Of a DNA stretch of 64,000 nucleotides, positions 17,304 through 26,584 are shown in pieces. Origin of the DNA: Nitrospirales bacterium LBB_01 (lineage in GTDB: Bacteria; Nitrospirota; Thermodesulfovibrionia; Thermodesulfovibrionales; Magnetobacteriaceae); contig CP049016.1 of the NCBI GenBank assembly GCA_004376055.2, positions 2,914,001 through 2,978,000 on the forward strand, in the 5' to 3' direction. The notes under the pieces are model-generated. The model searched no databases, had not been told where the DNA came from, and worked only from the letters and a program-made list of their open reading frames with translations. Made by a program: the position numbers and the translations under genes. Position 1 is the first letter of the stretch. The number at the start of each line of letters is the position of its first letter.

Positions 17304-17333
17304 TTGTAAAATAGGTCGTATTAATGCTATAAT
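17304..17333 (+). promoter_or_regulatory. promoter of the tupA-like/kinase operon
   Basis: TTGTAA at 17304-17309, 18-nt spacer, perfect TATAAT at 17328-17333. Start near 17340, about 32 nt before the ATG at 17372. The same box pair occurs at 44416-44445. Confidence 0.6.
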
Positions 17334-17371
17334 TAAACAGGCAATAAAATTATGGATATGAACCTAATTTG

Positions 17372-18244
17372 ATGAACACTTTGTCAAGTTATTGCAAAGT
17401 AATAGCTATGGGTTTCTTTGTTTTGGTTTGTCTGCTCACCGATGGCTGCTGCAAGCAGCCAAAGGACTCATCAAAAAAGAGCGGACAGGTTTTAAGACTT
17501 GCTACTACCACAACTACCATTGAGTCTGGCCTAATGGACTGGGTCATCCCAATTTTTGAAAAGAGATACGGCATTAGCGTTGATATTAAAATGGCTGGAA
17601 CCGGTGCAACCATTGATGCAGCAAGAGAAGGCAAGGCTGATGTTATTTTAGTTCACTCAAGAGAGGATGAGGATAAATTTGTAACAGATGGTTGTGGCAT
17701 CAATAGAAGAGATGTTATGTACAATGATTTTATAATACTTGGCCCACCTGATGATCCGTTACATTTGAAAAAAGAACCCGATGTGCTCTCAGCAATGAAA
17801 GTACTTTACAACAAAAAAGCCACTTTCATCTCACGGGGGGATAACTCGGGCACACACGCAAAAGAAATGATTCTATGGAAACTTCTTAATATCACACCAA
17901 AGGGCGATTGGTATATTTCAGCAAAAAAAGACGTATTGACGACACTTAAAATCGCATCTGAAAAAAAGGCTTATGTTTTGGCTGATAGAAGCACCTATCT
18001 ATTTCATAAAGAAGAGCTGAACCTCGTTATTGTCGTGGAGGGAGATAGCAAATTATTTAATCCCTACGGCGTTATTGCTGTTAGCCCATCAAAAGTTACC
18101 GGCGTAAATTATGAAGGTGCTATGAAATTTGTAAACTTTGTTACATCCATGGAAGGACAGGAGGTAATATGCGGTTACGGAAGACTGCGATTTAACAAAT
18201 CTTTATTTACCCCATTGGCAATTAAAAGCAGTGTTTGCAAATGA
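17372..18244 (+). CDS. tungstate-type substrate-binding lipoprotein (TupA-like)
   Basis: The 290-residue protein begins with a lipoprotein signal peptide: a hydrophobic stretch followed by the lipobox LTDGC, so it should be anchored in the membrane facing the periplasm. The mature start RLATTTTTIESGLMDWVIP and the later VHSREDED, ISRGDNSGTH and NPYGVIAV match the TupA/WtpA-type oxyanion-binding family, in which TTTS/T and the Asp-rich segments bind tungstate. No ABC permease or ATPase gene is adjacent. Instead its stop overlaps the start of a sensor kinase by 4 nt (ATGA), so the two are translationally coupled. A sensory role for the binding protein is inference. Confidence 0.82.
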   Translation: MNTLSSYCKVIAMGFFVLVCLLTDGCCKQPKDSSKKSGQVLRLATTTTTIESGLMDWVIPIFEKRYGISVDIKMAGTGATIDAAREGKADVILVHSREDEDKFVTDGCGINRRDVMYNDFIILGPPDDPLHLKKEPDVLSAMKVLYNKKATFISRGDNSGTHAKEMILWKLLNITPKGDWYISAKKDVLTTLKIASEKKAYVLADRSTYLFHKEELNLVIVVEGDSKLFNPYGVIAVSPSKVTGVNYEGAMKFVNFVTSMEGQEVICGYGRLRFNKSLFTPLAIKSSVCK

Positions 18245-21195
18245 AGAAACTGCAAAATAAAATACTGGCGGGTTTTCTTCCGCTGGTGATCATTCCAACA
18301 ATTATTGTTGCTGTAATTTTTTTATACGTTCTGATAGATGACTACCATGATGATTCAAAAGAGTTGCTCTCTCAAAGCATTCGAGGGGTTGTGACGGAGT
18401 TAAATCTATTAGAACTTAACCTTCTTCATAGCGCCCAAACAACCGCCATGCGAAAAGATATATCACAAATGTTGGAAAGTAATAACATATCTGCTTTATT
18501 ACCCTTATTGCAGGAAATTCAAACCATGTTAGGCGCAAGCCTCATCAGGATAGTCAGTCCCGAGGGGTTTGTCATAGCTAATGAAAATATGGCAATACCA
18601 GAAAATGGGAAAAAGTTTAGATTTTATCCTGAAATATTAGAAAAAGTATTAAAAGGAGAAGATGTAACCGCTATATTAGGAACACGCAAGGGTATTGTGT
18701 GTAAGGCTTTTGTGCCAATCAAGACAGATGGTAAACCTGTAGGCATGTTACAGGTTGGTAAGATATTAGATAACGAATTCCTGAATCAAGTAAAGGATAA
18801 ATACAGGGTGGATGGCATTGTTTATAACGGAGATCTCCCACAGGCATCTACTTTCACAGATTCCACTGTACTTAATGATGATGACCTCAAAGTATTGCTT
18901 GCCGATGTGAAAAAAAGTAACACGCAAATAATTAGGGAAATGACACTTGGCACATCAAGATATTATGTTGTAGCCAAACCTTTAGGGTATGAAAAGAAAT
19001 TGTCAGGAGTATTAATGCTTGCGTTGTTAACAGATGAATACATTGAAAGAATGAGAGGGTTGGTTGTGGGCTCGCTGATTCTTTTAGCGCTGTTGGTGTT
19101 AATTAGCATATTCATTTCCCGCCGCATATCACTAAACATCTCAAAGCCAATTGGGGAGTTATCCAAGGTAACACAATCTATAGCAGAAGGTTCTACTTTG
19201 GTTACTGTCAATATAAAATCCCAAGATGAAGTCGGCGTTTTAGCATACTCCTTTAACAAGATGATTGGGGAGTTAAAAAAATATCAAGATCACCTCACTG
19301 AACTTGTAGAAGAGAAAACCATGGAATTAACAAAAACAAACGCAGAATTAGTAAAGGAGATATCAGAGCGTATAAAAGCTGAGGAGCAAAAAGAACAAAC
19401 CCTGAATCTCCTCCAAAATATTGCAAACAGTGTCCCAGGTGCCATATATCAATTCAGACTGAGTCAGGATGGAAGCTCTTGTTTTCCGTACGCAAGTGCC
19501 GCCTTTCGGGATATATACCGTATTGCTCCTGAGGAGGTTAAAGAAGATGCCTCCAGAGTATTCACTTTATTACACCCTGACGACTATGACAGCCTCTTTG
19601 CATCTGTCCGGAAATCAGCTGAAGATTTGACGCAATGGCAGCATGAATCCCGTCTGGTATTTGACGATGGCACAGTGCGCTGGGCACATGGTAATGCAAT
19701 GCCTCAACGAGAAGCTGACGGTTCGATACTCTGGCAGGGCTTCATCACAGACATCACAGAGCGTAAGAGAATGGAGCAGGCATTATCAGAACAATTACAG
19801 ATACTAAAATTAATATCAGAGGTGGATATTGTACTATCATTGAATAAGTCTATGAATGATATGTTGCAAAGGTGTTGTGAAATTATTGTTATATACTTAA
19901 AAATGGCGTTTATTCGTATATGGCTTCTAAATACAGATACTAATAACCTTGAGTTGCAAGCAAGTGCAGGGATATATACTCATACAGACGGAGGGCATGC
20001 AAAAATACCAGTTGGAATGTATAAAATAGGCAAGATAGCTGAGGAGGCAAAACCGCATCTAACTAATTCTGTGCAAACCGATACACGGGTCAGTAATAAG
20101 GAATGGGCTATTAAAGAAGGCATGGCAGCCTTTGCAGGGTATCCTTTGATATTTGAGGGCTTGGTGTTGGGAGTAATCGCAGGATTTTCAAAAAATGAAT
20201 TAACCGAATCAAGTCTCAATGCGTTAGGGTCTCTTTCATACAATATATCTATTGCAATAAAAAACAAACAAGCAGAAAGTGAGTTGATTATAGCTAAAAA
20301 GCAAGCAGAAGATAAAACCAGAGAAGTCGTAAAAATCAATGAGGAATTGGAAACTGAGATATCTATACGAAAAGGGATAGAGGCTGAACTGCATGACATG
20401 AATGTCCATCTTGAAAAGAGGGTAGAAGATGAGATAGCTAAAATGAGACAACAGGAGCAGATGCTCATCCAGCAGTCAAAACTTGCAAGCATGGGAGAGA
20501 TGATAGGGCTTATTGCACACCAATGGAGGCAGCCTCTGAATGCTTTGGCACTAAATGTCCAGGATATGAATGAAGCTTATATCTACGGAGAAATGGATGA
20601 GAAATATGTCGAGAAATCAGTTAACTCTTCTATGCAGCAAATAGGATTTATGTCAAAGACGATAGACGATTTCAGAAACTTTTTCATGCCGACAAAAAAG
20701 AAGGTACAGTTTGATGTTAACTCAGCTATAGAAGAATTGCTCTCGATGTTTTTGCAGATATTTAACAAGAGCGATATAGATTTTTCAGTTAAAGTTGAGC
20801 ATGATACAGTGCTGCTAACTGAGGGTTACCCAAGCGAGTTCAAACAGGTGGTACTAAACATACTGAATAATTCAAAAGATGCAATCATTTCAAAAATTGG
20901 CTCTGATACTAATAAGCATGGAAAAATAGAAATCAATTTATGTAACAATGAAAGCAAATCCAAAATTATTGTTTCAATAAAAGACAATGGCGGCGGGATT
21001 CCTGATGATGTAATAGAGAAAATCTTTGACTCCTATTTTACAACGAAAGGCGCAGAGGGCACAGGCGTTGGTCTTTACATGTCAAAAACGATAATTGAAA
21101 CGAATATGGGTGGAAGCCTGACGGTTAAAAATGTCGATGGCGGAGCTGAGTTTGTAATTAGTTTAAATACGTCCGGCGGTAATGACAGGGCTTAA
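18241..21195 (+). CDS. membrane sensor histidine kinase with PAS and GAF domains
   Basis: A 984-residue kinase. Transmembrane helix 1 (about 9-32), periplasmic Cache-like sensor (33-270), helix 2 (273-293), HAMP (294-346), coiled coil, PAS (393-510 with LHPDDY and a PAC end ITDITERKRMEQ), GAF (520-675), second coiled coil, dimerisation/phosphoacceptor helix with HQWRQPLNAL (His760) and a HATPase domain (858-980: N box ILNNSKDAI, DNGGGIP, GTGVGLYMSK). The kinase subfamily with HQWRQPL often lacks a linked regulator, and none is adjacent here. The ATG at 18241 overlaps the stop of the binding-protein gene. The 3' end overlaps the next gene by 14 nt. Confidence 0.92.
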   Translation: MKKLQNKILAGFLPLVIIPTIIVAVIFLYVLIDDYHDDSKELLSQSIRGVVTELNLLELNLLHSAQTTAMRKDISQMLESNNISALLPLLQEIQTMLGASLIRIVSPEGFVIANENMAIPENGKKFRFYPEILEKVLKGEDVTAILGTRKGIVCKAFVPIKTDGKPVGMLQVGKILDNEFLNQVKDKYRVDGIVYNGDLPQASTFTDSTVLNDDDLKVLLADVKKSNTQIIREMTLGTSRYYVVAKPLGYEKKLSGVLMLALLTDEYIERMRGLVVGSLILLALLVLISIFISRRISLNISKPIGELSKVTQSIAEGSTLVTVNIKSQDEVGVLAYSFNKMIGELKKYQDHLTELVEEKTMELTKTNAELVKEISERIKAEEQKEQTLNLLQNIANSVPGAIYQFRLSQDGSSCFPYASAAFRDIYRIAPEEVKEDASRVFTLLHPDDYDSLFASVRKSAEDLTQWQHESRLVFDDGTVRWAHGNAMPQREADGSILWQGFITDITERKRMEQALSEQLQILKLISEVDIVLSLNKSMNDMLQRCCEIIVIYLKMAFIRIWLLNTDTNNLELQASAGIYTHTDGGHAKIPVGMYKIGKIAEEAKPHLTNSVQTDTRVSNKEWAIKEGMAAFAGYPLIFEGLVLGVIAGFSKNELTESSLNALGSLSYNISIAIKNKQAESELIIAKKQAEDKTREVVKINEELETEISIRKGIEAELHDMNVHLEKRVEDEIAKMRQQEQMLIQQSKLASMGEMIGLIAHQWRQPLNALALNVQDMNEAYIYGEMDEKYVEKSVNSSMQQIGFMSKTIDDFRNFFMPTKKKVQFDVNSAIEELLSMFLQIFNKSDIDFSVKVEHDTVLLTEGYPSEFKQVVLNILNNSKDAIISKIGSDTNKHGKIEINLCNNESKSKIIVSIKDNGGGIPDDVIEKIFDSYFTTKGAEGTGVGLYMSKTIIETNMGGSLTVKNVDGGAEFVISLNTSGGNDRA

Positions 21196-22783
21196 AGGAA
21201 ACACAGATGTAAATCCCAAGTCATTTTTCGCTCTTCTAACCATCCTCATATTAACGGCTTGTGTTTATATTCAAGTTATACACTTTGAGCTTGTAAGCTA
21301 CGATGATTTCAAATATGTTAGAGATAATCCACATATAGCAGATGGGCTGACCTTGAAGGGTGTTGTGTGGGCGCTTAGAGCCGACTATGATTCAAATTGG
21401 TTTCCTCTTACCTGGGTTTCTCATATGGCAGACATATCTCTGTTTGGAAAAACCCACCCCGGAGGTCATCATTTTACTAACCTTATGATTCATCTTGTAA
21501 ATGTGTGTCTGCTGTTTCTGCTCTTTAAGTTAATATCAAATAGGAATGTTTTTTTAGCGGCAGGCGCTGCCGCATTGTTAGCTTTGCATCCTCTTAATGT
21601 GGAAACTGTAGCGTGGGTATCTGAGAGAAAAAACCTGCTTTGTGCGATGTTTTGGTTGCTTAGTTTAATCTGCTATGTAAAATATGGACAGGTGCGTAAA
21701 AGGATTTTCTATTTTGCATCCCTTCTTTTCTTTGTCCTTGCCCTGATGTCTAAACCAATGGCTGTGACTTTGCCGTTTGTAATATTACTGTTTGATTTTT
21801 GGCCGCTTCAAAGATTTAGGACTATCCGTTGGCGAAAAATAGCGGTAGAAAAAATCCCCTTTTTTGTTCTTACTACTCTCTCTTCAATTGTGACATACAA
21901 ACTTCAACACGATACCGGATTAACGGCAGATTTCAATACTTTACCTCTAAACATGAGAACTCTAAACGCTGTAAACTCCTACGTGCAATATTTAATTAAA
22001 CTGGTTTCTCCGGTTAACCTTGCAGTCATTTATCCATACGGCGCTCAATCGCTTAGCTATCCGATTATCTTAAAAACGCTGGTTTTGATACTGATTACAG
22101 CATTTGCTCTTTGGAAAGCTAAGCGGTATCCATATCTCATAATGGGTTGGCTTTATTATATGGGAACTCTCGTTCCTGTTATTCAGATTGTTCAAATTGG
22201 CATAGCTCCAATGGCAGACAGATACACCTATCTGCCGATGATGGGAATTTACATTATGCTTGGCTTTGGAATTAAAGATTTGGTAATGCGCTTTCCTAAA
22301 ACTCTGTATTTTTTTATTTCAGCAATTGTCGTTTTTATTTCAATCCTTTCCGTAATGACATACTTTCAGGCTGCTTCGTGGAGAAACTCTCACACTTTGT
22401 ATAAACACGCAATAGATGTTTCACCCAATGATTTCGTTGCTTACAACAATTACGGGTTAGACCTTATGGAGCACGGACAAACAGATGAGGCGATAGCGGC
22501 ATTTTCCAAGGGGCTTAGTATTATGCCGACAAACAAAAAGATTAATTATTCAATGTACATAGCGCTTATGAAAAAAGGCAGGGTGGATGAGGCACAGGTA
22601 CATCTCCTAATCTCAACTTATTTTCTTAAAGATAGAGACAAACAAATTGCACTTGCTCTGATAAAGATAAACCAATATGAGCGCGCGGTTTTTTTTCTCA
22701 CCGAATACACTAAAAATAACCCAGCCGATAAAGAGGCTATGAAAGCGCTTGCCGATTCTCAGATTAAACTAAAAGATAGATGA
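21182..22783 (+). CDS. TMTC-like multi-pass membrane protein with TPRs
   Basis: A 533-residue protein with about ten membrane helices and a C-terminal TPR region (about 410-533). The conserved segments SYDDFKYVRDNPHI, WFPLTWVSHMADISLFG, GGHHFTNL, LHPLNVETVAWVSERKNLL and MSKPMAVTLPFVILL define a bacterial family related to eukaryotic TMTC/GT-C glycosyltransferases, where the DD near the N terminus would bind a lipid-linked sugar. A paralogue occurs at 44457. The gene overlaps the kinase by 14 nt. The glycosyltransferase role is inferred; the donor and acceptor are unknown. Confidence 0.8.
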   Translation: MTGLKGNTDVNPKSFFALLTILILTACVYIQVIHFELVSYDDFKYVRDNPHIADGLTLKGVVWALRADYDSNWFPLTWVSHMADISLFGKTHPGGHHFTNLMIHLVNVCLLFLLFKLISNRNVFLAAGAAALLALHPLNVETVAWVSERKNLLCAMFWLLSLICYVKYGQVRKRIFYFASLLFFVLALMSKPMAVTLPFVILLFDFWPLQRFRTIRWRKIAVEKIPFFVLTTLSSIVTYKLQHDTGLTADFNTLPLNMRTLNAVNSYVQYLIKLVSPVNLAVIYPYGAQSLSYPIILKTLVLILITAFALWKAKRYPYLIMGWLYYMGTLVPVIQIVQIGIAPMADRYTYLPMMGIYIMLGFGIKDLVMRFPKTLYFFISAIVVFISILSVMTYFQAASWRNSHTLYKHAIDVSPNDFVAYNNYGLDLMEHGQTDEAIAAFSKGLSIMPTNKKINYSMYIALMKKGRVDEAQVHLLISTYFLKDRDKQIALALIKINQYERAVFFLTEYTKNNPADKEAMKALADSQIKLKDR

Positions 22784-24271
22784 CTAACTCCCCTTTAAAA
22801 TCATCTGATTGGTTTTAGAGCGGGTCTCACCTATGGATGTAACATAGACAGCGGGGCTGTCATGAACCGGACACTTGTTTTGGCAAATGCCGCAACCAAT
22901 GCAGTGTTTTGTATCAATGAAGGGGCGCTTTAGTGTTTTAGTGCTCCCGTCTCTCATGGTAAGCTCTACATTTTGAAACCAAATTGCTTTTGGCGAGGTC
23001 GGGCAGACCTCCTCACATACGATACACTCTATGTTCATGGCCCACGGTAGACATCTGCCGCGGTTATAGAAGGCTGTGCCGATTTTTGTTTTTATCTTTT
23101 TTTCAACAGTTAGCGGCACGATAGCGCCTGTTGGGCAGACATGTCCGCAGAGCACGCAATTATGTTCACAGTAGCCTATTTTATTAATTAATACCGGACT
23201 CCACAAGCCCTCAAGACCGGCCTCAAGCAGGGCAGGCTGAAGCACATTAGTTGGGCACACACGCATACACTCTCCGCACTTTATACAGCGCCTCAGAAAA
23301 TCTCCCTCTGGAATTGACCCGGGAGGACGGATTACGCTCTCCGTATCCAGCGTGCGGGCGTTAACGGCGCTCCTCATCATAGGAAACAACACAGCTGAGG
23401 CAACAGCGGTCTCTATAATTCGGCGGCGGCTTACATCTATTGGCAGATGTTCGGAACTTTGTTGTGTTTTTAATCCATAGTGCAATGCTCCCTCAGGGCA
23501 CTCCTCAATGCACGTCATACAGAGATGGCACTCACTTTGCCTAAGCTCCGAGTGAGGCTCACATGCGCCGTGACAGTATTTAAGACATTTGCGGCAATCG
23601 TTACATTTCTTGGTATCACGAAAAATCCTTAGCGGAGAATATATTGATAGCACCCCTAAAAGCGCTCCAAGCGGACACAGTGCCCGGCACCAAAAGCGCG
23701 TCAAAAATCTGTTTGCAAACATTAGTGATATAAATATCAGAGTGATAATCATCCCGCCGCTAAATATCGGCTGTTTAAGGTACATCGTAAATGCAGTGTG
23801 ATTTATTGCAGGATAGAGGGAAACGGTAAAGGAGCGGGTCAAAAGGGAAATCGGGTCAAATAGTCCGCTTTGAAGCGAGCCAAAAGCCGCCAACACTATT
23901 AAAAAAGTCAGCAGATAATATTTAAATGCAAAAAAACTGCGGTAGGAGTTAATTTTGTTATGGTCAACATTTTTGCGCTTATTAAAAATATGACTTATCC
24001 ACTGATTTAATATCCCCATGGGACATATCCACGAGCAGAAAAAGCGTCCTAAAAAAACAGTCGGAATTATGACAAGAAGCGATAAAACGATACCCTTATA
24101 CACGGTAAAGCTGCTTAGAAGCGAGGCAAGAAACGTAAGCGGGCTAATCTCCAGAAAGAGAGATGTTTCATAGCCCTTTAGGTGTCTGAAATCTGTGGCA
24201 AAAAGAAGAACAACAAAGAGAACGAAAAAAAACACTGAATATATACGGCGTATGGCGGGTAGTTTACTCAA
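22784..24271 (-). CDS. NapH/CcoG-like membrane polyferredoxin
   Basis: A 495-residue integral membrane electron-transfer protein. Four to five N-terminal helices include the NapH-type motifs FCSWICPMG and FWCRALCPLG. They are followed by many 4Fe-4S motifs: CNDCRKCLKYC, CHLCMTCIEECP, CIKCGECMRVCP, CVLCGHVCP, CIVCEEVCP and CIGCGICQNKCP. A region near residue 285 (SRRRIIETA) looks like a former Tat junction, suggesting fusion of a NapH-like and a NapG-like protein. Its start overlaps the DUF362 gene stop by 4 nt. It probably links the quinone pool to periplasmic Fe-S partners; the exact reaction is unknown. Confidence 0.85.
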   Translation of the reverse strand: MSKLPAIRRIYSVFFFVLFVVLLFATDFRHLKGYETSLFLEISPLTFLASLLSSFTVYKGIVLSLLVIIPTVFLGRFFCSWICPMGILNQWISHIFNKRKNVDHNKINSYRSFFAFKYYLLTFLIVLAAFGSLQSGLFDPISLLTRSFTVSLYPAINHTAFTMYLKQPIFSGGMIITLIFISLMFANRFLTRFWCRALCPLGALLGVLSIYSPLRIFRDTKKCNDCRKCLKYCHGACEPHSELRQSECHLCMTCIEECPEGALHYGLKTQQSSEHLPIDVSRRRIIETAVASAVLFPMMRSAVNARTLDTESVIRPPGSIPEGDFLRRCIKCGECMRVCPTNVLQPALLEAGLEGLWSPVLINKIGYCEHNCVLCGHVCPTGAIVPLTVEKKIKTKIGTAFYNRGRCLPWAMNIECIVCEEVCPTSPKAIWFQNVELTMRDGSTKTLKRPFIDTKHCIGCGICQNKCPVHDSPAVYVTSIGETRSKTNQMILKGS

Positions 24272-25248
24272 ACGGAGAATTCCTCATGTCTTGGGCGCCA
24301 GTCGAATTTTCCTGTTCCTCTTGTCTCGGCAATCTTAAGAAAAGCGACATCCTCGGTTTTTAAATCCAGATATTTTAGACAGTAGGCGTCAATTGCGACC
24401 TCATCAGTGCCGGCTATTATTGTGTTTTCAACTGACACATCGGCAAGGTTTCCGCCTGTGGGGCCGCCTCTTTTAAGCACCCGTGTAGCGTCCATAACAG
24501 TCAGCGTGGGTCTAACGGCAGCGGCAAGATCAGAGATTGAGATATTTATCTCCTGATGAAGGCGGTTGCGTTTCCCTCCCAAAATTCCGTACCAATTTTT
24601 CATTGAAAGCGTGCATTTGCTAAGAGAGTGGTGTTTTAAAACTGGAATGTTTATTACTCTGTCTGCCTGATGCAAAAAACTGACAACTGGCCACACTTTC
24701 AGGATTTCGCCCCTTAAGTCGGTGGAGAGAAAATCGTTTTCCGTAGGAATCTTGACCTTGCCACCAGCTTTTAACACAGCAGGCTCAATTCCTGAGCGGG
24801 CAAAGCTTCTGAAAGGGTCATTAATTGACACATCTGTGACCCACACTTCTCTTGCACCGGCAGATAGACAGAGCGTGACAACAGCCGCCACAACTTCTGG
24901 GTTGGTGTTTGCGGCAATTTCGGGCTGCCTGTCCCAACCGACATTAGGTTTAAGGAGCACACGCTGTCCTTTTTCCACAAACTTTGATATGCCGCCCAGT
25001 TTTTCCACCGCAGCCGTAACCATCTTAAGCACATCCTTGCCGTGAACTATGCAAAGTTTTGGATACGCATCGGGAATAGTTACGCGGTAGTCTTTCAGGA
25101 CATGGATTTTCCCCTCATGCCTTTTAACAGGCTCTTTGCTGTAAAAAACAACCCCTGTAGCAGCCGCTCCAAGAGAAAGAGCACACGCCTTTAGAAAATT
25201 GCGTCTCTCTGGTGAGACGATCTTTGTGCCGGGTTTATCCTCTTTCAT
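24268..25248 (-). CDS. Tat-exported DUF362 protein
   Basis: A 326-residue protein. The twin-arginine motif RRNFLK at about residues 16-21 and the following hydrophobic stretch indicate Tat export, which suggests folding or cofactor loading in the cytoplasm. The rest is the DUF362 core: LLKPNVGWDRQP, TNPEVVAAVV, VINIPVLKHHSLSKCTLSMKNWYG and GTDEVAIDA. This version has no ferredoxin tail; its coupled neighbour (4-nt overlap) provides the clusters. Biochemistry of the family is poorly known. Confidence 0.82.
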   Translation of the reverse strand: MKEDKPGTKIVSPERRNFLKACALSLGAAATGVVFYSKEPVKRHEGKIHVLKDYRVTIPDAYPKLCIVHGKDVLKMVTAAVEKLGGISKFVEKGQRVLLKPNVGWDRQPEIAANTNPEVVAAVVTLCLSAGAREVWVTDVSINDPFRSFARSGIEPAVLKAGGKVKIPTENDFLSTDLRGEILKVWPVVSFLHQADRVINIPVLKHHSLSKCTLSMKNWYGILGGKRNRLHQEINISISDLAAAVRPTLTVMDATRVLKRGGPTGGNLADVSVENTIIAGTDEVAIDAYCLKYLDLKTEDVAFLKIAETRGTGKFDWRPRHEEFSV

Positions 25249-25279
25249 TTATACATTCCGCAAGAAAATCACAGGTAGT

Positions 25280-25285
25280 ATTATA
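25280..25285 (-). promoter_or_regulatory. -10 box upstream of the DUF362/NapH-like pair
   Basis: The minus strand reads a perfect TATAAT here, about 32 nt upstream of the DUF362 ATG. No good -35 box is seen at 16-18 nt, although TTGAAC lies closer. Confidence 0.35.
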
Positions 25286-25532
25286 CCACTTTGCGTTCAA
25301 ATAGGTTTAAGTCAGTTTTGGGCAATAGTTTAGCCATACAACCATAAACCTATAAATAACAGCGCAAACGACGGTGCTTAAAGTTTCGAACACCAGATCG
25401 CCAAAAGCTTAGAGGGCAACTGTTTGAAACATAGACAATGGAATACGTTTTGTATAATGTTTTACCGATGCCCTGTGGCTATTTTCTGACATGATACAAA
25501 ACATAGAATATGAAATTAAGAATATGTTATGC

Positions 25533-26248
25533 TTAACCGTAGCTTAGATGTGTTCCCTTTTTAAACCAATCATGATTAGATTCGGAAAAATCGATAAAAT
25601 TAAGTGTTCTTTTATAATATTCCGAAAAACAAGGATCAGTTTCCATCCCTGAAACTACAGTACGAATGTCTGTTACTCGCGTTTCACGCCACTTCCGGGG
25701 CCAATCAACAACAATGCCTGTAATGAAAGGATTCTCCTTTTCTTTGTAATGACTCTTGTATGGCAAGATTGTATGCAGGTGGAAGTCATTATTAAAGTCA
25801 GGCACAGAGAATGATGGTCCAAATGAGACGCCAATCCACTGTTGTATTCGCTCGGCTCCAACAGCCTCTATAATTGGACCTCCCAAATATGTACTACTTT
25901 CACTATCCAGAATTGCCTCGCCTACAGCGATTATTCCTCGAAGAGGTCATGTTCAAGCCCATAACAAATAGTTTCTGATATAAGCTGTGTAAAGCTTGGA
26001 AGTGATATCTTACTGTATTTAGTCCAAAAGAGAAGCGTGTCGCTAAAATATGCATTACCAATTACTAACCAACCAACAGCAACGTGACCTCCTGGAGTTG
26101 GAACTATATCAATTCCTCCTGTTTGTTGTCTTACATATTCAATCAATTTGGTGTATCGATCTTTTATTCCATCCAATCCTATCGACTTAAAAAGGTTTTT
26201 AAATCCGAGAACATCAAGAAGACATATGACTTGCAATTCATCTTTCAT
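25533..26248 (-). pseudogene. frameshifted soluble protein of unknown family
   Basis: Two adjacent reading frames make one protein. The first starts at the ATG at 26248, preceded by GGGAGGATTTA, with MKDELQVICLLDVLGFKN, and stops at 25931 after EHDLFEE. A different frame continues at once with RGIIAVGEAIL and then GGPIIEAVGAERIQQWIG to 25533. The joined product of about 238 residues resembles cyclase-like/DUF-type proteins with the motif LRGxIxVGEA. Restoring one base near 25940 reconnects the frames. It is either a real loss of function or a sequencing error. Base use looks more AT-rich than the flanking redox genes. Confidence 0.65.
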
Positions 26249-26584
26249 TAAATCCTCCCTTGCATCTATGGACACATATCCATGCAGTATTAGGTAATAA
26301 TATACCAAAAGTGACCACAATCATGTTAGAAATAATTATATTGCAATGAATATGAGACAAAATGATTAAGTTCAGCTAAGCTTACACAACGCCACGAATA
26401 AACAATACCAAGTAGCAACCTAAATTATAATATTAAAGAGGAGATTACCACGTCGCTTCCGCTCCTCGTAATGACAGATAGGGACACCCATGCACACCCC
26501 CAGCCGTCATTGCGAACCCCCGAAGGGGGTGTGGCAATCTCGCCCTATGAACAGACTTTGTGTTGAAGCAATCTTGCTAAATGT
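26249..26584. other. intergenic region with two inverted repeat copies
   Basis: No gene. Apart from the repeats at 26441-26541 it is AT-rich filler. Any promoter for the frameshifted gene would lie at its left end; none is clear. Confidence 0.5.
26441..26541. repeat. inverted pair of a dispersed GTCATT..CGA..CGAAG..GTGG.AATCTC repeat
   Basis: Arm 1 (26441-26475, read on the minus strand) and arm 2 (26506-26541) share the pattern GTCATTxCGA, central CGAAG or GGAAG, GTGGxAATCTC. Arm 2 also has a perfect internal palindrome ACCCCC-GAA-GGGGGT. The two copies can form a large hairpin. Such elements are common intergenic repeats in many bacterial genomes. Confidence 0.75.

Noticed and set aside
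26441-26541. Possible CRISPR or transposon end
   Set aside because: Only two inverted copies without regular spacers, transposase or target duplication.
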